From the NCBI GenBank assembly GCA_011064865.1, contig JAAKFX010000067.1:1-8744 (forward strand): a stretch of 8,744 bases of DNA. The letters are read 5' to 3'. Below, in pieces: positions 6,222-8,744 of this stretch. The DNA is from Candidatus Anoxychlamydiales bacterium (GTDB lineage Bacteria > Chlamydiota > Chlamydiia > Chlamydiales > SM23-39). The notes beneath the pieces are model-generated. The model worked only from the letters and a program-made list of their open reading frames with translations, did not search any database and had not been told where the DNA came from. Positions within the stretch are counted from its first letter, which is position 1; each line of letters begins with the position of its first letter. The translations under genes were made by a program, and so were the position numbers.

Positions 6222-6887
6222 ATGATACTTAGACTTTTATTAATTTTTATAGCTGTATCTATCAATTTATCTGCAGCTCCTCAAAAAGTTTTAGCGGTTG
6301 CTTATAAAAATAAAACGATTCAAAGACCTATCATCATTTTAGATGCCGGCCATGGAGGGCTCGATAAAGGCGCTAAAATTCAATATCCTTATCTAGAAGA
6401 AAAAAGACTATCTCTATCATTAACTCTTTTAGCTAAAAAATACTTAGAACAGCTGGGTTATAAAGTTATTCTAACTAGAGCAAAAGACTATTTCGTTCCT
6501 CTTAAAAAAAGAGTGGAGTTCGCAAATGAGGCTAAAGCAGAGATTTTTGTAAGTATTCATTTCAATTCCTGCCCAAATAAAACAGCTCATGGCATTGAGA
6601 TCTATTATCACAATAGCTTAGAAAATAAAGTTAAAGCAAAAACGTCTCTCAATTTAGCCCAGTGTATACTCTCAGATATTATAAAAAAAACCAAAGCCAG
6701 ATCTAGAGGAGTTAAAAAAGGCAAGTTTTGCGTTATTAAAGATACTAAAATGCCAGCTATTTTAATAGAAGCCGGTTTTTTAACTAATCCACAAGAGCGA
6801 GATAATATTAGAAAAACTATCTATCTCGATAAAATATCTTTAGGTATTGCAGAAGGTGTTGAATCTTTTATCAATAAATATTTTTAA
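6222..6887 (+). CDS. amiA: N-acetylmuramoyl-L-alanine amidase (Amidase_3)
   Basis: A zinc amidase that cuts the bond between MurNAc and L-Ala, used to split septal peptidoglycan. Residues 1-18 or so (ILRLLLIFIAVSINLSA) form a hydrophobic signal peptide with a plausible Ala-x-Ala-like cut, so it is exported. The catalytic domain fills the rest: DAGHGG with zinc ligand His44, EEK with Glu60, SIHFNS with His113, and IEAGFLTNP with catalytic Glu183. No cell-wall-binding or regulatory domain is present, and 221 residues is compact for the family. It starts 13 bases after murE with a modest GGGTG site, so it is the last gene of the operon. The murE-amidase order is the chlamydial one. Its last 29 codons are repeated at 7639-7727. 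I see no clear terminator before the convergent CYTH gene. Confidence 0.94.
   Translation: MILRLLLIFIAVSINLSAAPQKVLAVAYKNKTIQRPIIILDAGHGGLDKGAKIQYPYLEEKRLSLSLTLLAKKYLEQLGYKVILTRAKDYFVPLKKRVEFANEAKAEIFVSIHFNSCPNKTAHGIEIYYHNSLENKVKAKTSLNLAQCILSDIIKKTKARSRGVKKGKFCVIKDTKMPAILIEAGFLTNPQERDNIRKTIYLDKISLGIAEGVESFINKYF
6799..6885 (+). repeat. 87-bp direct repeat, left copy (3' end of amiA)
   Basis: This stretch encodes the amidase C-terminus from Arg193 to the first base of the stop codon. It recurs at 7639-7725 with one difference in 87 positions (T at 6860, A at 7700), an offset of exactly 840 bases. The two copies bracket the CYTH gene. A weaker extension to the left is possible: TTTTTTAAC (6776-6784) and the following AATC match 7619-7632 if three bases are missing from the right copy. 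Confidence 0.97.
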
Positions 6888-6926
6888 TGTATTTCAATAG
6901 CCTTAATTTTGATTTTTCAAATTCTA

Positions 6927-7523
6927 TTATAAACTTACTTCTTTGCTAAAATTATATTTTGGATTCCAAAGCATACTTATATATCCTCGTTGTTGTAATT
7001 TAAATTTAGTTATTTCAATCTTTTTTAAGAAATTATAAATCATTTTAATTCCTTCTTTTGCATTTGATACAAAAGTTTTCAATTCAACCTCCATAAACAT
7101 TCCAAGGTCTTTTACATCATCGATAACAATCTCAAAACAATCAAAATTATATATTTTTCTTTTTTTTTCCATTCGCGTTTGCTCTATATATCCAAGAGCT
7201 TTCATCAGCTCTAATGTTTTTTTTCCATCTGAAACATTAACTTCATATTCATCACAATATAAAGGCGTTTTTTCGATTGGATCCATATGAAATTTTTTAT
7301 AACAAAAAGAATCGCCTTCTTTTGTTATTCTTACCCTAAGATAATCTAGAGCATCTTTATATCCTTCAGCAGCATTAAAAAAGAATGTTGTAGCTGGTTT
7401 ATTCAGATAATATTCAATATGATGAATATCGCCAATATATTCTGCGTTCTTGTCTAACCATTTTTCTGCTTTATTGATTGTTTTTTTATCAACTTGTATT
7501 TTTACTTCTATTTCTTTGCTCAT
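6927..7523 (-). CDS. CYTH-domain protein (CyaB/thiamine-triphosphatase-like)
   Basis: A 198-residue protein of the CYTH superfamily, metal-dependent beta-tunnel enzymes that act on triphosphates (class IV adenylate cyclases, thiamine triphosphatases, inorganic triphosphatases). The charged residues lining the tunnel are present: E4-I-E6-V-K8 (the ExExK signature), LRVR (62-65), CYKK (74-77), DEYEV (91-95), EKKRK (119-123), DDV (135-137) and DLGMFMEVE (139-147). It should therefore be catalytically competent, but the substrate cannot be told from sequence. It has no signal peptide or membrane helix. A good AAGGA ribosome site precedes the ATG. It is the only minus-strand gene here, convergent with amiA, and it lies between the two copies of the amiA 3' end. 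That suggests it was inserted next to the division operon. Confidence 0.85.
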   Translation of the reverse strand: MSKEIEVKIQVDKKTINKAEKWLDKNAEYIGDIHHIEYYLNKPATTFFFNAAEGYKDALDYLRVRITKEGDSFCYKKFHMDPIEKTPLYCDEYEVNVSDGKKTLELMKALGYIEQTRMEKKRKIYNFDCFEIVIDDVKDLGMFMEVELKTFVSNAKEGIKMIYNFLKKIEITKFKLQQRGYISMLWNPKYNFSKEVSL

Positions 7524-7638
7524 GAGTTTTTCCTTTTTAATATGTGTATTTTATGAAAATTGTTCTGAGGATTAAATATAAATCAAATTTATTTAAAAAC
7601 AAGAGTTTCCTTATCAATTTTTTTAACAAATCAATAAA

Positions 7639-7727
7639 GAGATAATATTAGAAAAACTATCTATCTCGATAAAATATCTTTAGGTATTGCAGAAGGTGTA
7701 GAATCTTTTATCAATAAATATTTTTGA
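7639..7727 (+). pseudogene. Detached 3' fragment of amiA (right copy of the direct repeat)
   Basis: This copy keeps the amidase C-terminal reading frame from Arg193 (codon starting at 7638) through Tyr220-Phe221 and a stop codon at the same place. It differs from amiA at only three sites in this stretch: CGA to AGA (Arg, silent), GTT to GTA (Val213, silent) and stop TAA to TGA. The preceding in-frame codon is TAA (7635-7637) where amiA has GAG, and none of the catalytic residues is present, so it cannot make an amidase. Further left, TTT TTA ACA AAT CAA (7620-7634) may be a decayed remnant of the FLTNPQ stretch. The silent differences suggest that this end came from a functional allele rather than from simple local copying. 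Confidence 0.85.
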
Positions 7728-7737
7728 TTTATAATAT

Positions 7738-7766
7738 TTGATATATAAGCTTTATTGAAGTAAAGT
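7738..7766 (+). promoter_or_regulatory. Candidate promoter of the U-box/ankyrin gene
   Basis: TTGATA (7738-7743, five of six consensus bases) and TAAAGT (7761-7766, four of six) are separated by 17 bases and lie just past the amiA remnant. Transcription would start near 7773, giving a leader of about 54 bases. Such matches occur by chance in DNA this AT-rich, so this is only the best candidate. TATAAC at 7799-7804 with TTAATC at 7775-7780 is a weaker alternative. Confidence 0.3.
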
Positions 7767-7826
7767 TTCTGTTTTTAATCATTAATTTAAATATAAATTA
7801 TAACAATTTATTAAAAGGAGAGTTTT

Positions 7827-8744
7827 ATGGCTTCAAAGATTTCTGTTGATGTTAGTTTATTAGATAGTTATAGAGAAATAATTCCTTCAAATTTTTTCGA
7901 TCCAATATCTTTTAAACCAATAACAGTAGCTCTCATGCATGCTAAAGGTAAAGAGTCTTGTGGTAAATCATTCCAAGAAGCAGAATTACTCAAGTGGCTT
8001 AAAATTAATTCAACATGTCCTAACTGTAGAGCCCGCGTTTCTAGTTCTGATTTTGTTAGAAATCGTGATTTAGAAGGGGCTTTAGAAACCTTTGCTAGTG
8101 TGACTTTAAAAAGATTTGATGAGATGAGAAAAAATGAAAAAGCTCTAAAGTATTATAAAAAAGCAAAAGAACTATTTAAGAAATATGATTCTGAATCTTT
8201 TAAACTTGCTTGTATGTATGTGAACAAGGGATTATCTTTGAATAGCAAAAATAGAATAAAACTCACGAATCTTTTAGCTTCTTCAATAAAACGTTCAAAT
8301 ACTAATCCTTTGATATTTGCAGCTGAAAATTGTTATCTAGAAATAGTGAAATATTTAAAAGAAAATGGAGTCGATCTAAATGCTAAAAATGATGAAGGAC
8401 AGACAGCTTTGATCAGGGCCGTATTAAAAGGGCATCTAGTGATAGTGAAATATTTAATAGAAAATGGAGCAGATCTAAATGAAAAAAGTAATATAGGTAA
8501 AACTGCTTTGATGTACGCTGCATATTGTGGAAATCTAGAAATCGTTAGGTATTTAAAAGAAAATAGAGCTGATCTAAATGCTAAAAATAATAAAGGTGGG
8601 ACTGCTTTGACTTATACAGCATTAAAAAATTATATAATAATAACAAAGTATTTAAAAGAAAATGGAGCAGATCTAAATGCTAAAAATAATAGAGGAGAGA
8701 CAACTTTGATGCTGGCTGCATCAAAAGGTCATCTTGAAATAGTT
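7827..8744 (+). CDS. U-box and ankyrin-repeat protein, candidate ubiquitin-ligase effector (3' truncated by window)
   Basis: The frame is open for 306 codons to the window end. The start has the best ribosome site in the window, AAAGGAG 6 bases before ATG. Residues 18-91 fit a U-box, the zinc-free RING-like fold that recruits ubiquitin-conjugating enzymes: IPSNFFDPIS, a mid-domain LLKWLK helix, STCPNCR (62-68), then FVRNRDLEGALETF, matching the usual PNRxLxxAIxxF end. Residues 92-150 are helical and Lys-rich, possibly TPR-like (ALKYYKKAKELFKKY). From about 159 there are four ankyrin repeats of 33 residues and the start of a fifth, marked by G-x-T-A/T-L at 191, 224, 257 and 290. U-box and ankyrin modules are eukaryotic-type and typical of secreted effectors of intracellular bacteria. 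The likely role is ubiquitination of a host protein bound by the ankyrin part. No secretion signal is recognisable. Confidence 0.8.
   Translation, partial: MASKISVDVSLLDSYREIIPSNFFDPISFKPITVALMHAKGKESCGKSFQEAELLKWLKINSTCPNCRARVSSSDFVRNRDLEGALETFASVTLKRFDEMRKNEKALKYYKKAKELFKKYDSESFKLACMYVNKGLSLNSKNRIKLTNLLASSIKRSNTNPLIFAAENCYLEIVKYLKENGVDLNAKNDEGQTALIRAVLKGHLVIVKYLIENGADLNEKSNIGKTALMYAAYCGNLEIVRYLKENRADLNAKNNKGGTALTYTALKNYIIITKYLKENGADLNAKNNRGETTLMLAASKGHLEIV
7878..8099 (+). other. U-box-like domain (residues 18-91)
   Basis: The stretch follows the U-box pattern: IPSNFFDPI at the start, a variable loop, a WLK helix, CPNCR and a final FVRNRDLEGALETF helix. Unlike most U-boxes it keeps His38, Cys45, Cys64 and Cys67, residues that could form one zinc site as in RING-type domains. 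The first RING cysteine pair is absent, since DPI stands in its place. Bacterial U-box examples are known effectors such as LubX of Legionella and AvrPtoB of Pseudomonas. Confidence 0.65.
8301..8744 (+). repeat. Ankyrin-repeat array, 99-bp units
   Basis: Consecutive 33-codon units carry the ankyrin consensus (G-T-A-L, then a helix pair ending EIVKYLKENGADLNAKN). The units are also similar at DNA level: GGAGCAGATCTAAATG recurs, and GATCTAAATGCTAAAAAT occurs in three units with only small changes. This indicates recent expansion by recombination. The fifth unit is cut by the window edge, so the total number is unknown. Confidence 0.9.

Larger units (their letters stand above)
7524..7826. other. 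Intergenic region between the divergent CYTH and ankyrin genes
   Basis: These 303 bases separate two genes that are transcribed away from each other. The left part (7524-7617) should contain the CYTH promoter; ATTTTA at 7549-7554 reads TAAAAT on the minus strand, but no convincing -35 partner is seen. The middle holds the 89-bp amiA remnant. The right part is extremely AT-rich and contains a candidate promoter for the ankyrin gene. Confidence 0.6.

Noticed and set aside
6886..6926. Possible bidirectional terminator between the convergent amiA and CYTH genes
   Set aside because: Only a 5-bp TTTGA/TCAAA stem with no clear T-tract placement was found, which is too weak to call.
8301..8744. Regularly spaced repeats considered as a CRISPR array
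   Set aside because: The 99-bp units are in frame and translate into ankyrin repeats; there are no constant short repeats with unique spacers.

Overview
The window is very AT-rich (roughly 30% GC by eye) and its core is a six-gene, same-strand cell-division and peptidoglycan block: mraZ, rsmH, an ftsL-like gene, ftsI (PBP3), murE and an N-acetylmuramoyl-L-alanine amidase. In most bacteria murE is followed by murF and mraY. Here it is followed by an amidase, as in Chlamydia trachomatis (rsmH CT272, ftsL-like CT271, pbp3 CT270, murE CT269, amiA CT268). Together with a U-box/ankyrin protein and the low GC, this points to a member of the Chlamydiota, probably an environmental lineage with a eukaryotic host. 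The genus cannot be fixed from the sequence.

Layout. Positions 1-573 hold a complete type II toxin-antitoxin pair (RelB/DinJ-like antitoxin, YafQ-like mRNase) behind a promoter whose -35 overlaps a perfect palindrome. Positions 574-1056 are non-coding: a likely terminator, a long hairpin, and two oppositely oriented pairs of MraZ-type boxes. Positions 1057-6887 are the division/peptidoglycan operon, whose genes mostly overlap or abut. Positions 6927-7523 hold a CYTH-domain gene on the minus strand. Positions 7639-7727 repeat the 3' end of the amidase gene, so the CYTH gene sits between two copies of the same 87 bp. From 7827 to the window end runs an open reading frame for a U-box plus ankyrin-repeat protein, very likely a host-directed effector; it is cut off by the window edge.

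How the genes work together. MraZ probably autoregulates the operon through the boxes next to its start codon. RsmH methylates 16S rRNA. The FtsL-like protein and PBP3 act at the septum. MurE adds meso-diaminopimelate to the precursor, and the amidase cleaves the peptide side chains from the glycan. This is the minimal chlamydial septal peptidoglycan machinery.

Most notable: (1) the amiA 3'-end duplication, in which all three differences, counting the stop codon, are silent, as if the second copy came from another functional allele; (2) a U-box/ankyrin candidate ubiquitin ligase beside it; (3) paired, inverted MraZ-box sites upstream of mraZ. The segment after amiA, where I would expect the core region to continue, looks like an accessory insertion site.
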